Assembly (NCBI RefSeq): GCF_004137085.1
Contig: NZ_QYBC01000009.1
Coordinates: 162,020-226,019 of the forward strand
Length of the DNA: 64,000 nucleotides
From: Lichenibacterium ramalinae
Lineage (GTDB): Bacteria; Pseudomonadota; Alphaproteobacteria; Rhizobiales; Beijerinckiaceae
Direction: 5' to 3'
Below the pieces are notes generated by a model. That model searched no databases, had not been told where the DNA came from, and saw only the letters and a list, made by a program, of their open reading frames with translations. Positions 49,746 to 58,759 of this stretch are shown piece after piece. The stretch's first letter is position 1, and each line of letters opens with the position of its first letter. The position numbers and the translations under genes were made by a program.

Positions 49746-49804
49746 GCGCCCGGCGGCGCCATTCGAAGCGCCCGGCGGCGCCATCGGGAGCGCCCGGCGG
49801 CGCC
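49746..49804. repeat. Three 22-bp spaced copies of a GC palindrome
   Basis: The 15-bp unit GCGCCCGGCGGCGCC occurs at 49746, 49768 and 49790, each 22 bp apart, right before the start of the nucleotide-sugar dehydrogenase gene on the minus strand. Each unit has near-palindromic GGCGCC ends. It lies in the leader/promoter region of the polysaccharide cluster. Confidence 0.8.
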
Positions 49805-49962
49805 TGGACGACAGCCTATAGGGGCACGGGCGCCGCGCCGGAAGGCCCGCCGGGCCGGGGACCGAGCGGCGGGGCGGGGCGGCGGGGCGGGGCGGCGGTG
49901 GCGCCCGTCGCGGGGGCGTGACATGCTCGCCCGACGCGACCTCGACCCAGAGCACCCGTCCG

Positions 49963-50883
49963 ATGGCCCATGATCCCGACGAGAAGAGCCCCAGCCGCAA
50001 GGAGATCCGCGCCCTCGTCGACAGCTGCCGCGTCACCTCGGGCAAGGGCTTCCGCCTGGACCGCCACCCCACCGGCAATCCCGTGCCGGACCTGCTCGAC
50101 AAGGCTTCGGGACAGGCGCTGCTGCAGCGCGGGATCGCGGAACTGTCCGAGCTGCAGGAAACGCTCTACGCCAATTCGACCTGGTCGCTGCTGCTGGTGT
50201 TCCAGGCCATGGACGCGGCCGGCAAGGACTCGACCATCAAGCACGTGATGACGGGGGTGAACCCGCAGGGCGTCAGCGTCACGTCGTTCAAGCAGCCCGG
50301 GCCCGAGGACCTCGCCCACGATTTCCTGTGGCGCATCACCCGGGCGCTGCCGGCGCGCGGCATGATCGGCATCTTCAACCGTTCGCACTACGAAGAGGTG
50401 CTGGTGGCCCGGGTCCACCCCGAGATCCTGGCGGCGCAGCGCCTGCCGCCCGCCCTCGCCGGCGGCAAGCACTTCTGGGACAACAGGCTCGAGGACATCG
50501 CGGGCTTCGAGCGGCACCTCGGCCGCCAGGGCACCCGCGTGCTGAAGTTCTTCCTCAACGTCGGCCGGGACGAACAGAAGAGCCGCTTCCTCGACCGGCT
50601 CGACGAGCCCGACAAGCATTGGAAGTTCAGCCCCGACGACCTCAAGGAGCGGGCCCGCTGGGACGACTACATGGCGGCCTACGAGGCCGCCATCGCGGGG
50701 ACCGCCACCGAGGCGTCGCCCTGGTACGTGGTGCCGGCCGACCACAAGTGGCTCATGCGGCTCATCGTGGGGGCGGCGGTGGTCGAGGCCCTGCGCGACC
50801 TCGACCTCCAGCCGCCCGCGGTCTCGCCCGCCCTGGAGGAGCGCTTCGCTGCCGCCCGCGCGGCGCTCGCCGACGAGGGCTGA
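49963..50883 (+). CDS. Polyphosphate kinase 2 family protein
   Basis: The protein has 306 residues. The Walker A motif is VFQAMDAAGKDSTIKHVM, the family NRSHYEEVLVARVHPE follows, and the lid and Walker B-like NVGRDEQKSRFLDRL and DYMAAYEAAI are present. PPK2 enzymes phosphorylate nucleotides from polyphosphate; this single-domain length fits PPK2 class I or III, and no class-specific residue was checked. The ATG at 49963 follows CGTCCG, a weak ribosome site. It is divergent from the polysaccharide genes. Confidence 0.9.
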   Translation: MAHDPDEKSPSRKEIRALVDSCRVTSGKGFRLDRHPTGNPVPDLLDKASGQALLQRGIAELSELQETLYANSTWSLLLVFQAMDAAGKDSTIKHVMTGVNPQGVSVTSFKQPGPEDLAHDFLWRITRALPARGMIGIFNRSHYEEVLVARVHPEILAAQRLPPALAGGKHFWDNRLEDIAGFERHLGRQGTRVLKFFLNVGRDEQKSRFLDRLDEPDKHWKFSPDDLKERARWDDYMAAYEAAIAGTATEASPWYVVPADHKWLMRLIVGAAVVEALRDLDLQPPAVSPALEERFAAARAALADEG

Positions 50884-51239
50884 GGCCCCCGCCCGAGACC
50901 CCCGGAACCCGCGCCGGACTGGTCGGGACCGCCAGCGCCCCGCTGCGCCCGGCGCTGGCCCCTGACGACCGGACCCCGCTCGAGGCGGCAGCGCCCCGGG
51001 ACCGTGCCGTGGCGGCCGGAATCCGTCGATCCTGCTGTCCTCCCTAGAAGAGAGTTGGACGATTTCAAGATTTGACGACGGAAATAAAATCATCGCATCT
51101 GGATTTTTGCGCCTTCTGGTCCGACAACAAGCTAACGAACTCGGAAATTCAGCACGTTAACCCTGTTCTGGTCGGTGTATTGGGTTGCCCACCGGATAGG
51201 TGATGCTGGTCTCGCGGTTTCGGTCCTTGGGGGAGGGCG
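50884..51239. other. AT-rich region before the exosortase locus
   Basis: About 355 bp between PPK2 and the sorting-substrate gene contain no gene. From about 51045 to 51190 the sequence is much AT-richer than the rest and has GATTTGACGACGG (51072-51084) and GTTAACCC, so it is the likely promoter and regulatory region of the trio. Confidence 0.5.
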
Positions 51240-51926
51240 ATGGTGATGCGTTGGAGTTCGATCGTCGGTGCGGGCCTGCTGTTCGCGAGCCTCGCTACCG
51301 GGCCGGCCCGGGCCATCGATATCCCGATCCAGATTCCCGGCTGTCCGGATCGGTCCGGCGCCGATGTGCCGGACCGTGACGGCCGGCGTCCGGCGCGCAG
51401 GGCCGAGCTCGAACAGTCCTGCGGCGGCGGGGGCGGGGGCGGCGAAGCCGCCAGTGCCTATCCGGGTGTCAGCTTCGTCGCCCCGGCGGGCGGCGGTGGG
51501 GGTGGCGGCGGTGGTGGCGGCACGTCCCGGACGGCGGCCTCCGACTCCGCCACGACGGCGGGCGACACGACCGGCACAGCCGGCACGACCGGCCCTGGTG
51601 GCCTGGTCCTCGGACCCGCCACCAACCAGAGCCCCAACACCGGGGCAGGTGGCGGCGGGGGATCCGGACGTGGCGGCGTCACCCCGGCCACGACCGTGAC
51701 GTCCGGCCCCACGGGCTCACCGGCCACCACCACCCAGCCGGCCGCCACCCCGACCCTGGTGGTGTCGACGCCGACGAACCAGAGCGCGAACGACTTCGGC
51801 GGCTTCGGCTTCCCGTCCGTCGGGTCCGACCACGGCGCCCCGTTGCCGGACCTCGGCGGCCCCTTCGCCTGGCTGCTCGCCATCGCCACCGGAGCCCTGC
51901 TGCTCCGGCGCCGTGTCCGTGGCTAG
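51240..51926 (+). CDS. Putative exosortase substrate: secreted Gly/Thr-rich protein with C-terminal sorting-like tail
   Basis: The protein has 228 residues. It begins with a signal peptide (cleavage near ARAI), then a Cys-containing domain (PGCPDRSGADVPDRDGRRP, ELEQSC), long Gly runs and a Thr/Ser/Ala-rich spacer that could be glycosylated. The C-terminal 25 residues have the tripartite form of PEP-CTERM-like sorting signals: a short Pro motif (APLPDLGGP), a hydrophobic helix (FAWLLAIATGALLL), and an Arg-rich end (RRRVRG). The start follows GGGAGG. The stop overlaps the start of the exosortase-like gene by 14 bases. The substrate role is inferred from these parts and the neighbour. Confidence 0.72.
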   Translation: MVMRWSSIVGAGLLFASLATGPARAIDIPIQIPGCPDRSGADVPDRDGRRPARRAELEQSCGGGGGGGEAASAYPGVSFVAPAGGGGGGGGGGGTSRTAASDSATTAGDTTGTAGTTGPGGLVLGPATNQSPNTGAGGGGGSGRGGVTPATTVTSGPTGSPATTTQPAATPTLVVSTPTNQSANDFGGFGFPSVGSDHGAPLPDLGGPFAWLLAIATGALLLRRRVRG

Positions 51927-52821
51927 CACGGCATCGGGACCGTTCGGAGCGCCATCGCGGCTCGGACCCGACGTCTCTGCTTCCGCGCCGGCGCGCCCGT
52001 ATCCGAGGCGCGCCGCCGCGCCCGCGCACCCGGGCGACCGCCGCCATGGGGGCTGGAACGGCGCCATCCTCCTCGCCATGCCGCTGGGGACACTCGCCCA
52101 GGTGGTGGCGACCCCGGCCTCGGCCGGGCTCGACGTGGGGGACCTGCTCTGCATCACGGCGTGCGGCGCCCTGGCCTGGCCGGCCGTCCTGGCGGGGGAA
52201 GAACTCCACCGGCACGGCCGGACGGTGCTGCTCGCCGCCTCCCTCCTGTGGTTCGCGGCGGATCCGCGCCTGTGCTACCTCGCCCTGACCGTGGCGGGCA
52301 TCGCCGTGCTGATGTCCCGGCCGGGGCCGGCGACGGCCCGCTCGGCCTGGCTCTGGCTGGCGCTGTCGGGGCATGGGCTGTGGGGCCTGGCGGCACTGAA
52401 GCTCGCCGCGCCGCTGCTGATGCCGGTCGAATCGGAACTGGTCGGCCTCGCCGCCCGGGTTCTCGGGGCGGCGGCGCACGTGCAGGGCACCCGCATCGAC
52501 GGCCCGGAGGGCTGGTTCATCTACGTGCTGGAAGGCTGCTCGTCGCTGCACGGCCTGTCGCTGGACCTGCTGGTCTGGGCTTCGGCGCTGGGGCTGGCGG
52601 ATGCCCGGGCGACGCGCGGCGCCGCCGGGCTGCTCGCCGCCGCGGCGATCGCCACGGTCCTGGCCAACACGCTCCGCATCCTGCTCATGGCCCGTTCCCC
52701 GCAGGACTACCACGTGTGGCACGACGGCTGGGGCGCTTCCGTGTTCGGCGTCGCCCTGGCGGTCGTCGCGGTCGTGCCGGCGGTGATGGCCTGCCGCGGC
52801 GCCGCGGGCCGGGCCCGATGA
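51913..52821 (+). CDS. Exosortase/archaeosortase-family membrane protein
   Basis: The 302-residue protein has a polar N-terminal 45 residues and then about eight membrane helices. The catalytic triad of exosortases is visible at Cys209 in VLEGCSSLHGLSL, Arg255 in ANTLRILLMA and His270 in YHVWHDGWGASVF (the HxxxGxxxF form). This is the expected Cys-Arg-His order on the periplasmic side. It should cut the C-terminal tail of the upstream protein and transfer it to a carrier. The GTG start at 51913 overlaps the previous gene and lacks a good ribosome site; a later start is possible, since helices begin near residue 48. It matches no named exosortase type closely that I can state. Confidence 0.8.
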   Translation: MSVASTASGPFGAPSRLGPDVSASAPARPYPRRAAAPAHPGDRRHGGWNGAILLAMPLGTLAQVVATPASAGLDVGDLLCITACGALAWPAVLAGEELHRHGRTVLLAASLLWFAADPRLCYLALTVAGIAVLMSRPGPATARSAWLWLALSGHGLWGLAALKLAAPLLMPVESELVGLAARVLGAAAHVQGTRIDGPEGWFIYVLEGCSSLHGLSLDLLVWASALGLADARATRGAAGLLAAAAIATVLANTLRILLMARSPQDYHVWHDGWGASVFGVALAVVAVVPAVMACRGAAGRAR

Positions 52822-53339
52822 GGCCCGCCCTTTCCGCGTTGCTGCTGGCCTGCACCCTCGTCGGCAGCCTGGCGGCGCGGTCGGCCCTGGCCGGGCGCGG
52901 GGACGGGCCGTCCGCCTCGCCGCTTTCCGCCCTGCCGCGTCTCGCCCTGCCGCATCCCTTGGCCGAGCGTCTCGTGGCGCGGACCGCCATGCCGATCGGC
53001 GGCATCGTCACCGGGACGCTCGCCGTCGCGTCATGCCCTGAGGGCGTCGCCACCGTGATCCTGCCGGCCTTCGACGCCACGATCGACCCCGATGTCGGCA
53101 TCGCCCGGGGCGACGGCATGCGGTTCCTCACCTTCTATGCGGGCTTTCGGCTGCCGGACGCGTCCTACCGGGTCGCCGTGACGGCGCTCCACCTCGTGCG
53201 GTCCGCCGCGGAATCCTTCCGCCTCCGGTCCCCGACCTTCGCGACCGACAACGTCGTTCGCTTCGCGGTCCCGCGCGACTGCCCGCCGAGGACCGACGCG
53301 GAACTCGGCCGCGTGATGGCGGCCGTCGCGGCGCCCTGA
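52818..53339 (+). CDS. Exosortase-associated secreted protein (173 aa)
   Basis: The ATG at 52818 overlaps the stop of the exosortase-like gene (ATGA). The protein has a signal peptide (MRPALSALLLACTLVGSLAA) and a mature domain of about 145 residues with two cysteines, in VASCPEGVATV and PRDCPPRTD, which may form a disulphide. The core alternates strand-like segments (TVILPAFDATIDPDVGI, MRFLTFYAGFRLPDASYRVA). No family was recognised. Its tight coupling suggests a role in substrate handling. Confidence 0.65.
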   Translation: MRPALSALLLACTLVGSLAARSALAGRGDGPSASPLSALPRLALPHPLAERLVARTAMPIGGIVTGTLAVASCPEGVATVILPAFDATIDPDVGIARGDGMRFLTFYAGFRLPDASYRVAVTALHLVRSAAESFRLRSPTFATDNVVRFAVPRDCPPRTDAELGRVMAAVAAP

Positions 53340-53377
53340 CGGCGCCGCAAGGCGTCGCAAGATGCCGCGAAACGCCG

Positions 53378-53950
53378 TCAGCGCGCTGGCGGTCGCAGCG
53401 TGGGGAGCAGCGCCAGGACGAGGCCGATCTTCAGCGCCTCGCCGGACAGGAACGGCGTCAGGCCGAAGGCGATGCTCTTTTCCGGCCCGAACAGCACCGC
53501 CAGCCAGGCGAGGCCGGGCAGGGTGATGGCGGCGAAGGCCGCCAGCACGGCGGCGACGGCGGACAGGGGGCGGCCGAGGGCGCCGCGCTCGGCGGCCCGG
53601 CCCGCCACCAGCGCGGACAGGACGTAGCCCAGGAGGTAGCCGCCCGTGGGGCCGGCCAGGTAGAGCGGGCCCGCGCCGCCCTGGAACACCGGCAGCCCCA
53701 AGGCGCCCTCGGCCACATAGGCGAGCAGCGTGGCGGCGCCGAGCCGGCTGCCGTAGGTGATGCCGATCAACACCACGACGAGGCTCTGCAGCGACAGCTT
53801 CACGGGCCAGAACGGCACCTGCACGTGGGCGGCGAGCGCCAGGACGGCGCTGCCGGCGGCGACGAGGCCGAAGGTGCGCAGGGCGCCGTTGCCGGCCGCT
53901 TCCGGCCAGAGGCGGACGATGGCGGTCGTGTGCGGGGCAGGGGAGGGCAT
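53378..53950 (-). CDS. bioY: Biotin transporter BioY
   Basis: The 190-residue protein with five to six helices is the S component of the biotin ECF transporter. Family motifs are AHVQVPFWPVKLSLQSLVVVL, FQGGAGPLYLAGPTGGYLLGY and a Lys/Pro loop. The start at the ATG at 53950 gives MPSPAPHTTAIVRLWP; the same frame runs upstream through the ubiB gene and is false there. BioM and BioN are not nearby; BioY can work alone or with shared modules. No BioR box was found in the 198 bp to the divergent ubiB-like gene. Confidence 0.9.
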   Translation of the reverse strand: MPSPAPHTTAIVRLWPEAAGNGALRTFGLVAAGSAVLALAAHVQVPFWPVKLSLQSLVVVLIGITYGSRLGAATLLAYVAEGALGLPVFQGGAGPLYLAGPTGGYLLGYVLSALVAGRAAERGALGRPLSAVAAVLAAFAAITLPGLAWLAVLFGPEKSIAFGLTPFLSGEALKIGLVLALLPTLRPPAR

Positions 53951-54148
53951 GCGGGAGACTCCGGCTTCGACCGGGCCGCCATAGCATCCCGGCGGTGGCC
54001 TGGCACCCCGGGGCTGCCGTGGCCGCCGGCCCAAAACGGGGGGCGGGAACATCGCCGGGTCCCGCGACTTCGCATAGGAGTCGAGGAACGGTGCTGCGCC
54101 GCAGCAGACCGTCACATCGAGACCGCAGTCGAGGCCTAGTCCGAGCGC

Positions 54149-55795
54149 ATGTTCAAGACCGCATTCGTGGCCGCGCGCGATCGCCGCCGACTCTTCGTCA
54201 TCGCCGGCGTGCTGATCGGCTTCGGCTTCAACAAGGTCGTCGACCGGCTGGGGCTGCAGGCGATCGCCCGCATGGCGGCCCGCAACGCCTCGTTTCCCAA
54301 CGTCGCGCGCCTGTCGCCGCCCCAGCGCGCCCGCCGCGCCATCGAGGCACTGGGCCCCACCTTCATCAAGCTCGGCCAGATCCTGGCGAGCCGCTCCGAC
54401 CTGCTCACGCCCGAATGGACCGACGAGCTCGGCCGCCTGCACAGCCAGGTCTCGCCCGTGTCGTGGGAGAAGATCCGCCCCCAGCTCGAGGAGGACCTCG
54501 GCGGGCCGCCCGACGCGATCTTCGCCGAATTCGACCAGAACCCCATCGCCTCCGCGTCCATCGCCCAGGTCTACAAGGCGCGCCTCAAGACCGGCGAGGA
54601 GGTGGTGGTCAAGGTGCTGCGCCCGGGCCTGCGCAAGATCATCGAGGCCGACCTGCGCCTCATGAGCAACGGCGCCCGCATCGTCGAGCGCGAATGGCCT
54701 GAGATCGCCCGCTACAAGCCGCAGGAGCAGATGCGCCACCTCGCGGCGGGCATCAACGGGGAACTCGACCTCATCAACGAGGCCCGCAACTGCGAGATGC
54801 TGGCCGCCATCTTTGCCGACCGGGAGGACATCGTCTTCCCCAGGATCCACTGGGAGCACACGACCGAGCGCGTGCTGGTGCAGGAGTTCCTGCACGGCAT
54901 CCCGCTCACCGACCATGCCCGCCTCGACGCCGGCCATTACGACAAGCCGCTGCTGGCCCAGAAGGGCACCGACGCCTTCCTGCAGATGGCGCTGATCGAG
55001 GGCGTGTTCCACGCCGACCCCCACCCGGGCAACCTGCTCGCCATGTCGGGCAACCGCATCGGCTTCATCGATTTCGGCATGATCGGGCGCCTGTCGCAGA
55101 AGCGACGCGACCAGTTGCTGATGATGATCGGCGCCATGTTGGGCCAGAACGCCGACGGGCTGATGGCGGTGCTGATCGACTGGAGCGGCTCCACGGCGCC
55201 CGACCTCGCCAAACTCGACGCCGCCGCCCACGGCTTCGTGCAGCGCCATTCGGGGGTGAACCTCAACCTCGCCATGGTGCTGACCGACTTCATGACCATG
55301 GCGCGGGAGAACGACCTCTCGATGCCGACCGACCTCGCCATCCTGTTCAAGAGCCTCGTATCGGCCGACGGCGTCATGCGCCAACTCGACCCCGAGTTCG
55401 ACCTCTTCACCGCCGCCGGCCCCACCGTGCAGCAGAACATGAAGGCGCGCTTCTCCTTCGACGGCTTCAAGAAGAAGCTCGCCGGCATGGGCGCCGGGCT
55501 GTTCTCCGCCGTGTCCGACCTGCCGGCCCTGGTGCACCTGCTGCTGGTGCGGCTGAAGCAGGGCAAGATGACGGTGGAGATCGAGATCAAGGGCCTGGAC
55601 CAGCTGATCCACGGCATCGAGCTCGCCGCCACCCGCCTCGCCATCGCCATGGTGGTGGCGGCCTTCACCCTCACCATCGCGCCGCGCCTGCTGGCGCTCG
55701 GCGAGGGCGTCTTCGTCAGCGCCACCGTGGTGGTGGCGCTGATCGGCATCGGATGGATGCTGCTGCTGCGCCGCAAGCGCTCGACGCCGCGTTGA
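54149..55795 (+). CDS. ubiB: UbiB/AarF/ABC1-family protein kinase-like protein
   Basis: The 548-residue protein has the KxGQ motif (FIKLGQILASRSDLL), the Ala-rich loop IASASIAQVYKARL, the catalytic-loop-like GVFHADPHPGNLLAM and the DFG in FIDFGMIGRL. Two membrane helices at the C-terminus (about 500-520 and 525-545) match UbiB-like proteins, which are needed for ubiquinone biosynthesis as ATPase or kinase. No ubiquinone gene is next to it. It could also be one of the other AarF homologues, so the name is given with caution. Confidence 0.88.
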   Translation: MFKTAFVAARDRRRLFVIAGVLIGFGFNKVVDRLGLQAIARMAARNASFPNVARLSPPQRARRAIEALGPTFIKLGQILASRSDLLTPEWTDELGRLHSQVSPVSWEKIRPQLEEDLGGPPDAIFAEFDQNPIASASIAQVYKARLKTGEEVVVKVLRPGLRKIIEADLRLMSNGARIVEREWPEIARYKPQEQMRHLAAGINGELDLINEARNCEMLAAIFADREDIVFPRIHWEHTTERVLVQEFLHGIPLTDHARLDAGHYDKPLLAQKGTDAFLQMALIEGVFHADPHPGNLLAMSGNRIGFIDFGMIGRLSQKRRDQLLMMIGAMLGQNADGLMAVLIDWSGSTAPDLAKLDAAAHGFVQRHSGVNLNLAMVLTDFMTMARENDLSMPTDLAILFKSLVSADGVMRQLDPEFDLFTAAGPTVQQNMKARFSFDGFKKKLAGMGAGLFSAVSDLPALVHLLLVRLKQGKMTVEIEIKGLDQLIHGIELAATRLAIAMVVAAFTLTIAPRLLALGEGVFVSATVVVALIGIGWMLLLRRKRSTPR

Positions 55796-56031
55796 CCCGC
55801 GTCCCCGCGCGCCTTTCGTCCCGAGGCGCGGGTTCTGCCGGACGCGAGCGCCGGGCGGACCCCGGCGCCGATCGGAGCGCAGGCTGTCGGCCGCGGCGCG
55901 GCCGCCCCGCCTCCGGCTGAATTTTCGGCGGCGCCATCTCGTTTCTCGGCTTGCCGCGAAGCCCCGGCTTCGGCTCCCATGACGCTCGGTTCGAGCGCCC
56001 GTCCGGGCCTCGTGGCTCCGGCGGGGTTGGA

Positions 56032-57180
56032 ATGGCGTCTTATCAGCTCGCACGCGTGCCACGCATCACGGTCGGGGCGGGGGCGCGCCAGGGCCTCGCC
56101 GACCTCGCTTCCGGCCTCGTGCCGGCGGGCGCCGCCGTCCTGCTGGCGGCCGATCCCGGCCTCGAAGCGCTGGGCCTCGTCGCGGAAGCGGCCGACACCC
56201 TGCGCCGGGGCGGCTTCACCGTCGTGACCTTCACCGACATCAAGAGCGACCCCACCCTGGCCCAGGCCGACGCCGCGGCCGACCTCGCGCGGTCCGTCGG
56301 CGCGACCCTGCTGGTCGCGCTCGGGGGCGGCTCGGCCCTCGACCTCGGCAAGGCCGTGGCGGCGGTGGCGGGCGCCGAGGCCCCAGCCGCCCGTTACGCC
56401 CTCTGCGCCGCGCCGCTGCCGGTGGCGCGGCTCAAGACCATCGTGCTGCCGACGACGTCGGGCACCGGTTCGGAGACCACCCGCACCGCCATCCTGTCCG
56501 GCACCGACGGCGCCAAGCTGTGGTTCTGGGGCGAGGAGCTCAAGCCCGACGAGGTGGTGCTCGACCCCGAACTCACCGTGTCGCTGCCCGCCGGCCTCAC
56601 CGCCGCCACGGGGCTCGACGCGCTGGTCCACGCCGTCGAGGCCGCCACCAACCGCAACGCCAACCCGGCCAACGACGCCCATGCCCACGAGGCCATCCGC
56701 CTCGTCGCCGGCCATCTCGAGACCGCGGTGCGGACGCCCGGCGACCTCGCCGCGCGCGAAGCGCTGCAGCGCGCCGCCGCCCTGGCCGGCATCGCCATCG
56801 ACAATGCCGGAACCGCCATCGCCCACACGATCGGCCATGCGCTGGCGTCGCTGCGGCCCATCCATCACGGGCGCGCGGTCGGCGTCGCCATGCTGGCCTC
56901 GCTGCCCTGGGTGGTCGAGGGCAGCCCCGACGCCTTCGCCCGCTGCGCCGCCGCCATGGGGGCCGAGGCTTCGCCGCAGGGCTTCATCGCCGCCTACCGG
57001 GCGCTGATGCAGCGCGCCGGCCTCGCCCCGACGCTGGGGCCGGCCTTCGACGGGGTCACGCCCGAGGCCCTGGCCGCCCAGATGGCTCGGCCCGAGAACA
57101 TGCCCATGGTGCGCTCCACCCGGCGCGAGGCCGGCGACGCCGAACTCCTGGGCCTCGCTCGCGCCACCCTCGCCGCCTGA
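56032..57180 (+). CDS. Iron-containing alcohol dehydrogenase
   Basis: The protein has 382 residues of the type III (Fe) family. The nucleotide-binding GGGS motif is in LLVALGGGSALDLGKAVAA; the metal ligands are in ATGLDALVHAVEA, TIGHALASL and HHGRAVGVAML. It oxidises an alcohol or reduces an aldehyde with NAD(P)H; the next gene is an aldehyde dehydrogenase, so the pair probably takes an alcohol to an acid. The ATG at 56032 is before the conserved start ITVGAGARQGLADL. It opens a same-strand catabolic cluster that runs to 63400. Confidence 0.9.
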   Translation: MASYQLARVPRITVGAGARQGLADLASGLVPAGAAVLLAADPGLEALGLVAEAADTLRRGGFTVVTFTDIKSDPTLAQADAAADLARSVGATLLVALGGGSALDLGKAVAAVAGAEAPAARYALCAAPLPVARLKTIVLPTTSGTGSETTRTAILSGTDGAKLWFWGEELKPDEVVLDPELTVSLPAGLTAATGLDALVHAVEAATNRNANPANDAHAHEAIRLVAGHLETAVRTPGDLAAREALQRAAALAGIAIDNAGTAIAHTIGHALASLRPIHHGRAVGVAMLASLPWVVEGSPDAFARCAAAMGAEASPQGFIAAYRALMQRAGLAPTLGPAFDGVTPEALAAQMARPENMPMVRSTRREAGDAELLGLARATLAA

Positions 57181-57197
57181 CCGCCCGGAGCGCCGCC

Positions 57198-58736
57198 ATG
57201 ACCGCCACCGCCACGACCGCCGCCGCCCCGCTGCCCGCCGCCCGGCCCACCACTCGCGCCGGCTGGGAGGCGCGTGCCGCGTCCCTGCGCATCGAGGGCC
57301 GCGCCTTCATCGACGGGCGCTACGTTTCGGCCGCCTCCGGCCGGGCCTTCGCCCGCCTGTCGCCGATCCACGGCCGCGCCGTCGCCGAAGTGGCGGAAGG
57401 CGCCGAGGCGGACGTGAATGCGGCGGTCGCCTCCGCCCGGCGCGCCTTCGAGGACGGCCGCTGGCGCGACCGGGCGCCGGTCGAGCGCAAGCGCGTCATG
57501 CTGCGCTTCGCCGAGCTGATCCGCGCCGACCTCGAGGAGCTGGCGCTGCTCGAAACGCTCGACGTCGGCAAGGTCATCGGCAATTCGCTCGCCGTGGACG
57601 TGCCCTTCGCGGCCGACTGCATCGCGTATTACGGGGAACTCGCCGACAAGCGGTTCGACGAGGTGGCGCCGGTCGGCCCCAGGGACGTGGCGCTGGTGCG
57701 CCGCGAGGCGCTCGGGGTCGTGGCCGCCATCGTGCCGTGGAACTACCCGCTCATCATCTCGGCCTGGAAGCTTGGCCCCGCGCTGGTGGCGGGCAATTCC
57801 GTCGTGCTGAAGCCCGCCGAGCAATCCTCGCTCTCCGCCATCCGCCTCGCGGCCCTCGCCGCCGAGGCGGGCCTGCCGGACGGCGTGCTCAACGTGCTGC
57901 CGGGCTTCGGCGAGGCCGCGGGCCGGCCGCTGGCGCTGCACGGCGACGTCGACATGGTGAGCTTCACGGGCTCGACCGAGGTCGGCAAGCTGATGATGGG
58001 CTATGCGGGCGCCAGCAACATGAAGCGCGTCGCGCTCGAATGCGGCGGCAAGAGTCCGCATGTGGTGCTGCCGGACGCCGACCTCGACGCCGCCGCCTCG
58101 GGCATCGCCTGGGGCATCTTCTACAATCAGGGCGAGACGTGCCACGCGGGCTCGCGCGTCATCGTGCACCGCGCCGTCCAGGAGGCGCTGGTCGAGAAGA
58201 TCGCCGCCGTGCAGCGCGCCGAGATCCCGCTCGGCCACCCGCTGGATCCCGCGGCCGGGATGGGCGCCATGATCGACGAGGCCCACATGGGGCGGGTGCT
58301 GTCGCTGGTCGAGGCCGGGCGGCGCGAGGGGGCCCGCGTGCATTGCGGCGGCGGGCGGGCCCTGGCCGAGACGGGCGGCTTCTACGTCGCCCCCACCATC
58401 CTCGACGGCGTCGGCCAACGCGACCGCGTCGCCCAGGAGGAGATCTTCGGCCCCGTCCTCGCCGTGACGCCCTTCGACACCGAGGCCGAGGCGGTGGCCA
58501 TGGCCAACGGCACCGTCTACGGCCTCGCCGCCGCGGTCTGGACCGAGGACATGCACGCCGCCCACCGGCTGAGCTCGGCCATCCGGGCCGGCACCGTCTG
58601 GGTGAACTGCTTCGACCGGTCCTCGCTCGCCACGCCCTTCGGCGGCTTCAAGCAATCCGGCTTCGGCCGGGACCGCTCGCCCCACGCCGTCGACAAATAT
58701 ACCGACCTCAAGACGGTCTGGACGGCGTATCGTTGA
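57198..58736 (+). CDS. Aldehyde dehydrogenase (betaine/gamma-aminobutyraldehyde type)
   Basis: The 512-residue NAD(P) aldehyde dehydrogenase has the FTGSTEVGK motif, catalytic Glu in VALECGGKSPHVVL, and catalytic Cys in YNQGETCHAGSRV; EIFGPVLAVTPF and WVNCFDRSSLATPFGG are also standard. The ATG at 57198 lies 17 bp after the alcohol dehydrogenase stop. By similarity it may be a PuuC-type enzyme that acts on amino-aldehydes, but the substrate is not settled. Confidence 0.93.
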   Translation: MTATATTAAAPLPAARPTTRAGWEARAASLRIEGRAFIDGRYVSAASGRAFARLSPIHGRAVAEVAEGAEADVNAAVASARRAFEDGRWRDRAPVERKRVMLRFAELIRADLEELALLETLDVGKVIGNSLAVDVPFAADCIAYYGELADKRFDEVAPVGPRDVALVRREALGVVAAIVPWNYPLIISAWKLGPALVAGNSVVLKPAEQSSLSAIRLAALAAEAGLPDGVLNVLPGFGEAAGRPLALHGDVDMVSFTGSTEVGKLMMGYAGASNMKRVALECGGKSPHVVLPDADLDAAASGIAWGIFYNQGETCHAGSRVIVHRAVQEALVEKIAAVQRAEIPLGHPLDPAAGMGAMIDEAHMGRVLSLVEAGRREGARVHCGGGRALAETGGFYVAPTILDGVGQRDRVAQEEIFGPVLAVTPFDTEAEAVAMANGTVYGLAAAVWTEDMHAAHRLSSAIRAGTVWVNCFDRSSLATPFGGFKQSGFGRDRSPHAVDKYTDLKTVWTAYR

Positions 58737-58759
58737 GCGACGCGGGGGAGGGGATCCGG

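Noticed and set aside
53951..54148. A biotin-responsive BioR operator before bioY
   Set aside because: No TTATCTATAA-type palindrome could be found in the region.
53378..56062. An 894-residue frame that joins bioY to a long upstream extension
   Set aside because: Only the last 190 residues match BioY. The rest lies opposite the ubiB-like gene and is a shadow.
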